Positions 10,168-19,012 of a stretch of 33,358 nt of DNA are shown here, piece by piece. The first letter of the stretch is position 1; each line of letters begins with the position of its first letter. Origin of the DNA: an uncultured Hippea sp. Its GTDB lineage: Bacteria > Campylobacterota_A > Desulfurellia > JAADFJ01. Under the pieces are notes generated by a model. That model was not told where the DNA came from and made no database searches. It saw nothing but the letters and a program-made list of their open reading frames with translations. The DNA lies in NCBI GenBank assembly GCA_913009315.1, contig CAJVZA010000014.1:1-33358 (forward strand). Reading direction: 5' to 3'. Both the position numbers and the translations under genes were made by a program.

Positions 10168-10217
10168 ATTAAAACATAGTTAAAAGAGATGCATAAAGAC
10201 TTTTGCCCGGGAATTCG

Positions 10218-10329
10218 GCTTCGATATTTTGAAATTCACACCACATAATATTTTGTTCGGCATACTATATATTCCGAAAATTTATTTTCCATGTATACCA
10301 GCATAACTCAGATTCTAAAATATCGAAGC
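10218..10329. repeat. Inverted repeat GCTTCGATATTTT / AAAATATCGAAGC (13 bp, 86-nt spacer)
   Basis: Perfect arms at 10218-10230 and 10317-10329 in the AT-rich intergenic region. Confidence 0.75.
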
Positions 10330-10416
10330 TCACAAAAAGGGATTTTCAAATTTTGTCATATATTTTTTTCCGCAAAATAATAGTCGAAGGCGACAGCATA
10401 ATGCAGACCTGCCCTA

Positions 10417-10935
10417 TTATAAATAATATTCAATAACCTCTTTATCCGACCAGGGTTTGCAATCTTCTTTAGAAAATCCAAGAAGTTCGACATATTTATA
10501 TATTTCATTTATGTCTTCGACTTCAATTTCCAAGAATTCAGGAACAAAATCATACTCATCAAGAAAAGTATCAAATTCAAATCTTATATCAGCTAATTTA
10601 TAACTGACTCTTCTTTTTCTTATGCTTGCAAATTCTTTAAACCCTAAGGAAATAATTAATTTCCTTGCATTATCAAAATCCGATACTTCTATTTCCGTTT
10701 CTTCTCTAATTTTTACAGACTCAGAAGGGATCTTTTTCTTGTGTGTCATAAAAGCTTTGGACCCTTCCTTTCTAAGCCTAAAAGTTTCATTAGAATTTCT
10801 AATTTTAGAATCTTCCGTATCAAAAAAAATTGCATAAAGTTCATCATCAAATATTTTTTCAGCACCCAATGAAATTAATTTCGGTTCTAAATCTTTATGC
10901 GATACTTCCATAATTTTTACTTCAATTTCTTTCAT
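10417..10935 (-). CDS. CYTH domain protein (class IV adenylate cyclase-like)
   Basis: MKEIEVKI (ExExK motif), RLRKEG, EFDTFLDEYDFVPEFLEIE pattern typical of CyaB-like CYTH proteins. Confidence 0.82.
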   Translation of the reverse strand: MKEIEVKIMEVSHKDLEPKLISLGAEKIFDDELYAIFFDTEDSKIRNSNETFRLRKEGSKAFMTHKKKIPSESVKIREETEIEVSDFDNARKLIISLGFKEFASIRKRRVSYKLADIRFEFDTFLDEYDFVPEFLEIEVEDINEIYKYVELLGFSKEDCKPWSDKEVIEYYL

Positions 10936-11052
10936 ACAATTTTGTAAACCTCGGTCTCTTATTAACTGATGTTACACACTAAACACAGCTGCAGCGGCAC
11001 GCAAAAATTTTCGCCCACCATAAGCTGTAGCCTTTGCTGCCGGCTGACTTTC

Positions 11053-11556
11053 TTATTCAGTCTGTGTTGTAAATTCAACATCTCTTCCTTCGGCTCTTTC
11101 TTTTTTGACTAATTCTTGTAAGTTCTCAGGCAGTGACGATAATGGAACAATAAATCCGTCAACCATAACCATGTTGTTAAATGGATTATTTTCAGTCATG
11201 TGTTGAGTCGAAAATTCAGGACTAAAGTGCTCTATATCAAACATGTCTTTTATTTGCCGCGCTTTGCTTGAAACAGTCGAATTTTTTGTTCCAAAGTATT
11301 CACTTATTTGTTTTGCTGTCACATATGGTTCAAATGATTCGTCAAATAAAAAATTTATCGAACCAATCGCATACACAACTGCTGCCGCCCAAATTTCAAT
11401 TTTTCCTCTTTTGAAAGGTACGTCTCTTTTTCGCCCTAATTTTAATATTAGCTTTTCACACAGTTGATAATAGTCATCATCTAAATTTTCCGCACAAAAC
11501 GCACTTGTAAATTCCAATAACTGTTTTTCTTTGTTTTTAATTTCTTCTTTAGTCAT
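11053..11556 (-). CDS. Small hypothetical protein resembling DUF6398-type proteins
   Basis: GKIEIWAAAVVYAIGSINFLFD and TAKQISEYFGTKNSTVSSKARQIKDMF (HTH-like). Confidence 0.55.
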   Translation of the reverse strand: MTKEEIKNKEKQLLEFTSAFCAENLDDDYYQLCEKLILKLGRKRDVPFKRGKIEIWAAAVVYAIGSINFLFDESFEPYVTAKQISEYFGTKNSTVSSKARQIKDMFDIEHFSPEFSTQHMTENNPFNNMVMVDGFIVPLSSLPENLQELVKKERAEGRDVEFTTQTE

Positions 11557-11595
11557 AAGTTCACCTTCCTGTTGAAATTTTTTATTCCTGCAATA

Positions 11596-12031
11596 TTATC
11601 CGATATTTTTTGCTTGAGCAATACGAAAATCATTTACCTGCGGCGGATTTCTAAAAAACATGTCGTCAAGATCGATTTTGTCATAATTTTTCAGTTCATT
11701 TAATAGTTGTATTGATTTTTCAATAAAATTATTTTCATCTTTACATTCAGACGAAAGTAACCCAAATTGTAAAGTCAAATCATGATTAATCTTGTACGCG
11801 CAAAGCTGCAATGTCCTGAATGAACAAAATAGAAATTCCACTTTTTAAAATTATCCTCTCTATTGGCAAATTTTTATCTGCCAATAGATTATCATCGTCA
11901 GAAACGGTGATTTTATAGGTTGAAATAAAACTACTTTTCGCACAGTCTGTTAGATGGGGGGGATATTCCTTATAAAAGTCCCTTCGGGACAATTGAAAAA
12001 CTTTTCTTCGCATAGAGACGAGAGGTTTCAA
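11596..12031 (-). pseudogene. Possible frameshifted hypothetical gene
   Basis: Two short overlapping minus-strand ORFs (12031-11786 and 11841-11596) in different frames, in the same direction and adjacent to the 11053-11556 gene. Confidence 0.25.
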
Positions 12032-12100
12032 ACATCCCAGAAAGGGACACTAAAAGAATGAAGGATAACTTGCCATCGCTACTTTAACAACAAAGTGTAT

Positions 12101-12263
12101 CTCTATTAATCTCGGCATTCAGATTGAGAGTTCAAATCCGTCTTATAAACTCACCTTGCGCACATCGGATGATACTCTAAGCGACAACAACAATGTATGA
12201 GTATAGAGCAGCAATAAAAAAACAGCAGGCTATTGCAGAAATCGGCAACGCCCGGAATTGATA
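12101..12263. repeat. Dispersed imperfect palindromic repeat, degenerate copy C
   Basis: CTCTATTAATCTCGGCATTCAGATTGAGAGTTCAAATCCGTCTT matches one arm of copy B; GCTATTGCAGAAATCGGCAACGC...GGAATTGATAAAG resembles the complement of the other arm. Confidence 0.55.
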
Positions 12264-12283
12264 AAGGTACTCTATAGTCAAAA

Positions 12284-14404
12284 TTAGGTAACATCAATAA
12301 CTGTTCCGGTGGCATACCAGTGAAGCCATATGAACAGCAGCAAAGTCATTACAATTGCCACAGGCACGAATGAGCGCCACATGAGAGATGGTCTATGTAT
12401 ATTATGCTTTAACACGGAAACAGCCAGAATCAGACTCCAAATAAAGGTAACTCCGAGCAGGATAGCAGCGGCAGGCTGTGTGATATTGAGAAATTCCAGT
12501 GCATCATCTCCGAAGGCAATCAATGCGGTTCCGAATTCCATAGGCAGGAAGATATACCCAAGTTTTGTCAGAGAATCACGGAATTTGATATGTCCGACAA
12601 TTGATACTATGCCGCATAAAGCAAAATATATTACGACTGATACGGCCATAAGTGTAAAAAAAGTCAACGGATACGGCCAGTTCGCCAATATCACGCCCTG
12701 ACGAGCTGCAGCTATATACATTCCGAGAAGCGCAGAAACAAAAATTGCCTCAACGATATGCGGTGATTTTGGTTCCGTAAGTTCCGAACCCGGCAGTCTT
12801 AAACCGATCTTGAGAGCAGATTTTTCTACAGGACAGTTTGTAACGCAAGCCCAGCAGTCCAGGCAGTGACTGTTTGAATTCATTGTACTTGGATTGAGAA
12901 ATGACGGGCATTTAGGAGCCAGGTCGGTTCCATGCAAGCACGGCTTATCTTTGCAAACAGCGCATATATTATGATTGGCTCTTAAAGAGGTGGCGCTAAG
13001 CCGGGTAAGACGCGCAAGCCAGCCCCCGATTGGGCATACATATCGACAAAAAGCCCCCCTGCGGAATAAAGCACTAATCAGAACCGCTATAACCGTGAGT
13101 GCGATAAACATCATAGCACCATAAAATGCAATAGATTGCACCGGATAAATTCGTGTAATAAATGTTATAAAAACAAATGTTATAGGCAGCACCCACTCGG
13201 CATGACTATATGGTTTTGCAGCCTGTTTTGCGGGTTTAAAAATCTTATCCGTAACAGTTCTGCTGATATTAGTAATTAATCCAAGCGGACACAGATTTCC
13301 GCACCAGAATCGTCCCAAAAAAATGCCCGAGAGTGTAAGCAGCGGCAGCCAAACTATCCAGAGCAGAAAGTTAAAAAGATTATTGCCATCTTCGGTATTA
13401 ACGAATTTGCCCAGCTTTATGGGACCTTCATTATTAAACGGACCGACGTTCAGATGAAAAATCGCAACAGCCAAAAGCAGAACGAACACAAAAAACATCA
13501 TAATTCTGATGGCGTTAGTTGTAAACGGCATTCTTATGATTCTGTAAAGCAATCGCTCGTTATATTTGGAGCCTATCGGCAAAAAAGGCTCTCCATACGG
13601 CAAACGATCATTTATGGCAGATTTGTCAAGCCATAGATAAAATACAACTGAAAGATATGAGAAGTAAAAAATAACCTGCAGAATCGTCGGTTTAGCGGCA
13701 TAGCCGATCAGCGCACCAAGCAAACTGCCCATAATGCCTCCGTCGCTCACAAACCGGCTTGTGTCCCACGCCGCTATGGTGCCGGGAAGCAAGCCTCCCG
13801 CCTGAAGGACAAATGTAGCCTTTCCGACAAGCCCTGCGGCAAATATTATCATAATTATGCTCGTGTATTTGAAAAATTTGCTTACATTAAAGCTGTAGAT
13901 TCTTCTGAACATCAGAAATGATATCAGGCTTACCGTTATCAGTCCTATTAGGGCTCCGATAAGTGTGTTAACTGGTGCGGTTACAGCAAGATTGCCCAAG
14001 AACAGGACTGTTTCGACACCCTCACGAAAAACTACAGCAAATGATAACAACATTATTCCAATCACTTTTTTCTTTGAAATTGATAGATCAATCTTTTCCT
14101 GGATTTCACCCTTTATCATTTTTGAATTTTTTGCCATCCAGAATATCATGTATGTGAGAACTGCGGCGGCGGCAATACCGAAAAATCCTTCAAAAATCGC
14201 CGCTTCTGCGCCCTTAAATTCGCTGTCAACTGCCCTAAGAATAAAAGCCAGTCCTAAACTGGCAATAACTCCGCCGAAAGCACCGGCAAAAAGATAACGG
14301 CTCAAATATAATTTATTAATCTTTGCCAAATAGGCATAAATTATTCCTATAACAAGTGCTGCCTCAAGCCCTTCTCTAAATGTTACGATAAAACTTGCAA
14401 ACAA
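12284..14404 (-). CDS. FTR1-family iron permease fused to a NapH/NosR/YccM-like membrane polyferredoxin
   Basis: N-terminal FREGLEAALVIG and FREGVETVLF (two REGLE-type motifs). C-terminal FWCGNLCPLG, CRYVCPIGG, CAVCKDKPC...CP and CLDCWACVTNCP Fe-S motifs between TM segments, one uninterrupted 706-aa frame. Confidence 0.9.
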   Translation of the reverse strand: MFASFIVTFREGLEAALVIGIIYAYLAKINKLYLSRYLFAGAFGGVIASLGLAFILRAVDSEFKGAEAAIFEGFFGIAAAAVLTYMIFWMAKNSKMIKGEIQEKIDLSISKKKVIGIMLLSFAVVFREGVETVLFLGNLAVTAPVNTLIGALIGLITVSLISFLMFRRIYSFNVSKFFKYTSIIMIIFAAGLVGKATFVLQAGGLLPGTIAAWDTSRFVSDGGIMGSLLGALIGYAAKPTILQVIFYFSYLSVVFYLWLDKSAINDRLPYGEPFLPIGSKYNERLLYRIIRMPFTTNAIRIMMFFVFVLLLAVAIFHLNVGPFNNEGPIKLGKFVNTEDGNNLFNFLLWIVWLPLLTLSGIFLGRFWCGNLCPLGLITNISRTVTDKIFKPAKQAAKPYSHAEWVLPITFVFITFITRIYPVQSIAFYGAMMFIALTVIAVLISALFRRGAFCRYVCPIGGWLARLTRLSATSLRANHNICAVCKDKPCLHGTDLAPKCPSFLNPSTMNSNSHCLDCWACVTNCPVEKSALKIGLRLPGSELTEPKSPHIVEAIFVSALLGMYIAAARQGVILANWPYPLTFFTLMAVSVVIYFALCGIVSIVGHIKFRDSLTKLGYIFLPMEFGTALIAFGDDALEFLNITQPAAAILLGVTFIWSLILAVSVLKHNIHRPSLMWRSFVPVAIVMTLLLFIWLHWYATGTVIDVT

Positions 14405-14533
14405 TTAATCCCCTCCTCAACATTATATCGTTCCCTTTTCAATATTGATTACCGATCGGCAGTACACCCATTAACCGATACTTATGTTCATATATGCATA
14501 TAATTGCGAAAAAAAAATTCCTTCATTGCCGTT

Positions 14534-14959
14534 TCATTGTTTATTACGATTTAATCTTTCTTTTACGTGTTTCAGGCCTTCTTCAAACAGATAATTGATA
14601 TGTTTATCATTCAGAGAGTAGTAAGAAATTTTTCCATCCCTGCGATATTTCACTAAATCCAGATTGCGCAAAACTCTCAACTGGTGAGAAACTACAGACT
14701 GACTCATTTTAATATGAGCGGCTATATCATTAACGCATAGTTCTTCTTTCATCAGACAAAAGATTATTTTGGTTCGGGTAACATCGCCTAACACCTTAAA
14801 TGTAACGGCTAACTTCATAAAAACCTCTTCCGGTTCCGCAATACTATTTGTATAACTAACTTTTTGCTCAACCGCTGAGGACATTTTGTATTTGTCTGAT
14901 TTGTTGCTAATGTTTGTCACCGACTGCCTCACTCCTTTTTGTTCTTCTTGTATGAACAT
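14534..14959 (-). CDS. ArsR/SmtB-family metal-responsive repressor
   Basis: ELCVNDIAAHIKMSQSVVSHQLRVLRNLDLVKYRRDGKISYYSLNDKHI wHTH. C-terminal DKHINYLFEEGLKHVKE fits the alpha5 pattern DxHx10HxxE. Confidence 0.93.
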   Translation of the reverse strand: MFIQEEQKGVRQSVTNISNKSDKYKMSSAVEQKVSYTNSIAEPEEVFMKLAVTFKVLGDVTRTKIIFCLMKEELCVNDIAAHIKMSQSVVSHQLRVLRNLDLVKYRRDGKISYYSLNDKHINYLFEEGLKHVKERLNRNKQ

Positions 14960-14965
14960 ATGAAC
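14951..14965. promoter_or_regulatory. Possible ArsR operator: TATGAACATATGAAC direct half-sites over the arsR start
   Basis: Two ATGAAC half-sites 8 bp apart; ATGTTCATAT half-site also at about 14484-14493 upstream of the FTR1 fusion. Confidence 0.4.
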
Positions 14966-15094
14966 TTCTATAGACTATAAAGCCTGAATTCTAATTGTCA
15001 AGCATCACAAGCATGGTAATTTGTATCAATAAGCCGCCCGAAAAATAAGATAAAAGGTTTCGTTTGAATCTCTGATTTTACATCTTGAGGCCAC

Positions 15095-15132
15095 CGTACA
15101 ATGAGCAGCTGTGAATATTTGTTCATTGTACG
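15095..15132. repeat. Inverted repeat CGTACAATGAGCA / TGTTCATTGTACG between arsR and dctP
   Basis: 12/13 complementary arms, 12-nt loop, no poly-T tract. Confidence 0.7.
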
Positions 15133-15258
15133 ATAGTCTCCTATAACAAGACGGCAGTCAAAGTTACTATTCAATATAGAAATTTGTAAAAATAGTTGCA
15201 ATTTATTGTTGTTTTGGTAACATTAAAATTAAGTAAGATTAAACTTAAGGGGGAAATT

Positions 15259-16281
15259 ATGAAAAAATCAAGAAGGGAGTTTCTCAAAAAAAGCACAATT
15301 GTCGGTTCCGCTGCACTTTTTTCCAGCATAACGGGCGTAAATATTCTTCATGCAAAAAATAAAAAGATTGAGCTGACGTTCTCAACCATGTTTCCATCGA
15401 GCTATTTTTGGGTTCCGGTTTCAAGGCGATGGGTAAAGTATATAGAAGACGAAACAAACGGAGAAGTCAAGATAAACTTTTTCCACAGCGGTCAATTATT
15501 CAAGGCTAAAGCAGAATTGCCGGCACTTGAGCGCGGTGAGATTGATATAAGCATTCCAAATGCAAATTATCAGTCGGGTTCAATACCAGGTTCCGATGTA
15601 GGAGCACTGCCGTTTTTGATAAAAAATGAGGAGGGTGCATGGAAGGCTATTAAGGCCGGATTATGGAATCAGGGACTCAATCAGAAATGGCTGCAAAAAG
15701 ATATCAAAGTTCTGGCTCAAGCACCTGCCGGATTGTATCAATTCGGCAACCTGCGTCATCCGGTAAAATCACCTGAGGATGTCAAAGGATTGATCTGGGC
15801 AGTCTCAAGCAAAGCCCATGCCAAGGCCGTCGAAATTCTTGGAGGATCACCGACATTTATGTCATCATCTCGTCTTTACACTGCCTTGCAGCGCAAAACG
15901 ATCGATGGATGTTTAAGACCGTATCTAACGTATGAAGGAAGAAAGTTATATGAAGTAATGAAATATCTCAGCATAACAAATGCGGGAAATTACACCATTG
16001 TGTTTGCCATGAATGACAAAAGATTCAAATCGTTGCCCTCGGATGTAAAAAATTTGTTTAAAAAATCGGCATGGCAATGGGCACAATGGGCAGAAGATGA
16101 AGTAATGCGTACAAAAAAAGATTCACTCGCGCTGTTCGAGCAGAAAGGAATGAAAATTGAGAGATTGGATGCAAAAGTACTTGAACAGTTTAAGTCTAAA
16201 ATGTCTCCGGTATATGATTGGTGGCTGAGCAAAGTACCAAACGGAAGAAAATATATTGATTTTATAGAAAAACGACAGTAG
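15259..16281 (+). CDS. dctP: TRAP transporter substrate-binding protein (DctP family) with twin-arginine signal
   Basis: MKKSRREFLKKSTIVGSAALFSS (SRREFLK), then DctP-like fold motifs (FFHSGQLFKAKAELPALERGEIDI). ATG 15259 preceded by AAGGGGGA. Confidence 0.9.
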   Translation: MKKSRREFLKKSTIVGSAALFSSITGVNILHAKNKKIELTFSTMFPSSYFWVPVSRRWVKYIEDETNGEVKINFFHSGQLFKAKAELPALERGEIDISIPNANYQSGSIPGSDVGALPFLIKNEEGAWKAIKAGLWNQGLNQKWLQKDIKVLAQAPAGLYQFGNLRHPVKSPEDVKGLIWAVSSKAHAKAVEILGGSPTFMSSSRLYTALQRKTIDGCLRPYLTYEGRKLYEVMKYLSITNAGNYTIVFAMNDKRFKSLPSDVKNLFKKSAWQWAQWAEDEVMRTKKDSLALFEQKGMKIERLDAKVLEQFKSKMSPVYDWWLSKVPNGRKYIDFIEKRQ

Positions 16282-16312
16282 TAAGACGCTGGAATGAAAC
16301 AGCTCTCAAACT

Positions 16313-16795
16313 ATGTATAAACTTCAGTACATTTTAATAAGAGTTTCAGGCGCAATTTCTGCCGCATCGCTGCTTTTTCTTCTTCTACTTGTTTCATGGG
16401 GTGTTTTTTCGAGATATATTTTAAGATCTCCAAGTCTGGTAGCACTCGAGATCTCCGGATATGCGATGGTATTGCTCACATTCCTGCCTTCAGGATATCT
16501 GTCGTACAAAAACCAGCATGTGTCGTCTGAATTTTTTATTTCAAAACTGTCGCGAAGAAGAAAACGGATTGCTAAATTCATCTCCAATCTATTTGTTCTG
16601 CTGTATTGCGTAATTATCTTTTACGAAGGTGTAAAATCTGTCATAGTCATGTATCAGGGCAATTTCCGATCAACCACACTGCTTAATTTTCCAACCTGGG
16701 TGGTATATCTTTTAATACCGCTCGGTATCTCTTTTTTGATTCTGCAGACTGCAGCGGCGACAATTAAGTCAATATTGGAATACAAAAATAAATAG
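16313..16795 (+). CDS. dctQ: TRAP transporter small permease (DctQ family)
   Basis: Four hydrophobic segments; VSWGVFSRYILRSPSLVALEISGYAMVLLTFLPSGY, position between dctP and dctM. Confidence 0.88.
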   Translation: MYKLQYILIRVSGAISAASLLFLLLLVSWGVFSRYILRSPSLVALEISGYAMVLLTFLPSGYLSYKNQHVSSEFFISKLSRRRKRIAKFISNLFVLLYCVIIFYEGVKSVIVMYQGNFRSTTLLNFPTWVVYLLIPLGISFLILQTAAATIKSILEYKNK

Positions 16796-16802
16796 CTATA
16801 GC

Positions 16803-18089
16803 ATTGTTTTAATAATTATCGCCGCCCTTTTTATATTTTTAACGATAGGAATACCTGTATTCGCCTCTCTGGGAATCTCAAGCATAATCGGTATTCTACT
16901 TTTGGGCGGAATATCAGGACTCAACGCAATTCCCGATATTTTTATAGAAAAACTCGATAATTTTGTCCTTGTCGCAATTCCGCTCTATATCCTTATGGGC
17001 GAAATAGTGTTCAGAAGCGGAATGGGAGGCGAACTTTACACTGCGGCAAATAAATTCACCAGAGGAATACCCGGAGGACTTGCCGTAGGCACAGTTGTCG
17101 CAAGCGCTGTTTTTGGAGCTATGTGCGGAGTCAGTGTAGCAGGTGCCGCCACAATAGGTTCGGCAGCCATACCCGAGATGCTTAAACGAGGATACAGCAA
17201 GAGACTTGCCGCAGGATCAGTTGCCGCAGCAGGTGCACTATCGCTTCTTATACCTCCAAGCATAGGATTCATACTGTACGGCGCAGTGGCAGATGCATCG
17301 GTTGGAGCACTTTTTACCGCCGGTATAGTTCCCGGTATAATATTATCTGCCATGATGATGCTTTATATTATTGCCGCTGCATACATTAATCCGAATATCG
17401 CGCCCAAAACCGATAAAAGTGCGCCTAAGGATAAACTGAAATCTCTAATGAAATCTTGGCCTGCCGTTATTTTAATTATAACCGTTTTAGGAAGCATCTA
17501 TTTCGGAATAGCTACGCCGACAGAATCTGCGGCAATCGGATCGTTAGGAGCGTTTCTCATATCGATTTTTATACTGAAAAAGATGAATATTAAGCTATTT
17601 ATAGAAATTCTGTACGCTTCAACCAAAACAACCGGAATGATCCTTCTGATATTCGCAAACGCCATGCTGTTCGGATATCTTCTGACAAGATTGCAGATTC
17701 CCCAGCAAATGGCAAATTATGTCGCCAACCTGCATATAGCTCATTCAGCCATACTTTTTGCAGTTACTATTTTATTGATTTTTCTGGGAATGTTTTTAGA
17801 CGGAGCTTCGGTAATATTAATTGCGACACCAATTCTGCTTCCGATAATTACAACTCTCGGCTACAGTAAGATCTGGTTCGGCGTAATAATGATGATAACA
17901 GTTGAAATGGCGGTTATAACTCCTCCGGTAGGATTGAATCTTTATGTTATAAAATCGGTATCACCTCCATCAATACAACTGAGTGATATTGTGTCTGGCG
18001 CACTTCCATTTGTTTTCGTAGAACTCGCCGCCATCTTTCTATTTATGCTGTTTCCGCATATTATTCTATGGCTGCCGGCTCTCAGATAA
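16803..18089 (+). CDS. dctM: TRAP transporter large permease (DctM family); start codon unclear
   Basis: GMGGELYTAANKFTRGIPGGLAVGTVVASAVFGAMCGVSVAGAATIGSAAIPEMLKRGYSKRLAAGSVAAAGALSLLIPPSI. N-terminal helix IVLIIIAALFIFLTIGIPVFASLGISSI is encoded upstream of the track start TTG 16902. Confidence 0.9.
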   Translation: MVLIIIAALFIFLTIGIPVFASLGISSIIGILLLGGISGLNAIPDIFIEKLDNFVLVAIPLYILMGEIVFRSGMGGELYTAANKFTRGIPGGLAVGTVVASAVFGAMCGVSVAGAATIGSAAIPEMLKRGYSKRLAAGSVAAAGALSLLIPPSIGFILYGAVADASVGALFTAGIVPGIILSAMMMLYIIAAAYINPNIAPKTDKSAPKDKLKSLMKSWPAVILIITVLGSIYFGIATPTESAAIGSLGAFLISIFILKKMNIKLFIEILYASTKTTGMILLIFANAMLFGYLLTRLQIPQQMANYVANLHIAHSAILFAVTILLIFLGMFLDGASVILIATPILLPIITTLGYSKIWFGVIMMITVEMAVITPPVGLNLYVIKSVSPPSIQLSDIVSGALPFVFVELAAIFLFMLFPHIILWLPALR

Positions 18090-18113
18090 TCATATCTACA
18101 TAAAAACAATATA

Positions 18114-18141
18114 TTGACTGCAAATTTTTCTCACCTATAAT
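18114..18141 (+). promoter_or_regulatory. Sigma70-like promoter for the cytochrome c biogenesis genes
   Basis: TTGACT (18114-18119), 16-nt spacer, TATAAT (18136-18141). Confidence 0.65.
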
Positions 18142-18199
18142 CTTGAAAGCAATTTTGAAAAAGATCTTTTAGTGCGAATTTCAGGAGGTTCAATTTTTT

Positions 18200-19003
18200 A
18201 TGATAAATAGTTTGTTGCTTACAAAAATCGGTATATGGCTGTTTCTGGTCTCTTTTATCGTGGCGCTTTTTGATTCCGAGAAAAAGTTAAACAAGATTTT
18301 GATTGCAGTGTTTGTTGCCGCTACATTCACCTTTATTGTTGCATTCCTTATAAGATGGGGCGAGAGCTACAAGATGGGTATTGGACATTTCCCAATTTCG
18401 GATGCTTTTGAATCGTTTTTTGCTTTTGCAATGTTTCTCGGAATAATTACATCATTTCTTACTATAAAAGTCGGCATCAATCGAAATCTTCTCGGCGGTG
18501 CCGGAATTCTCAACTTTGCCGTTATGGGTTATATTAACTTTATGACAACATTACCTAAAACAATTGAGCCGCTTAACCCTGCGCTTCAGAGCAACTGGCT
18601 TACATGGCATGTTTTGGTCTCGTTCTTGAGTTATGCCGGATTCGGGATAAGTTTTATAGCGGCAATACTGTTTCTGATACGCATAAATAAACCTGACGCG
18701 AATAATTGGTCTGAAATAAGCAATTGGGGAATCATATTCGGATTTCCACTGCTAACGGCGGGAATAATACTCGGATCCATCTGGGCTCACTACGCATGGG
18801 GAACCTATTGGGGATGGGATCCCAAAGAAGTTTGGAGTCTTATCACATTTCTCGTTTATGCCATATATCTGCATCTTAAGCGATCCGGTAAAACACAGAA
18901 AACGTTGGCTATAGTTTCAATCATCGGATTTATATCGGTCATGATAACTTATGTGGGAGTAAATTTCTTTTTATCCGGACTTCACAGCTACGGCAGCGCT
19001 TAA
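18200..19003 (+). CDS. Cytochrome c biogenesis protein, CcsA/CcsB (WWD-domain) family
   Basis: WAHYAWGTYWGWDPKEVWSLITFLVYAIYLHLK WWD motif, multiple TM segments. Confidence 0.93.
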   Translation: MINSLLLTKIGIWLFLVSFIVALFDSEKKLNKILIAVFVAATFTFIVAFLIRWGESYKMGIGHFPISDAFESFFAFAMFLGIITSFLTIKVGINRNLLGGAGILNFAVMGYINFMTTLPKTIEPLNPALQSNWLTWHVLVSFLSYAGFGISFIAAILFLIRINKPDANNWSEISNWGIIFGFPLLTAGIILGSIWAHYAWGTYWGWDPKEVWSLITFLVYAIYLHLKRSGKTQKTLAIVSIIGFISVMITYVGVNFFLSGLHSYGSA

Positions 19004-19012
19004 TAAAAACCA

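Noticed and set aside
13454-14297. Plus-strand ORFs antisense to the FTR1 fusion
   Set aside because: Fall within a well-supported CDS; low-complexity translation.
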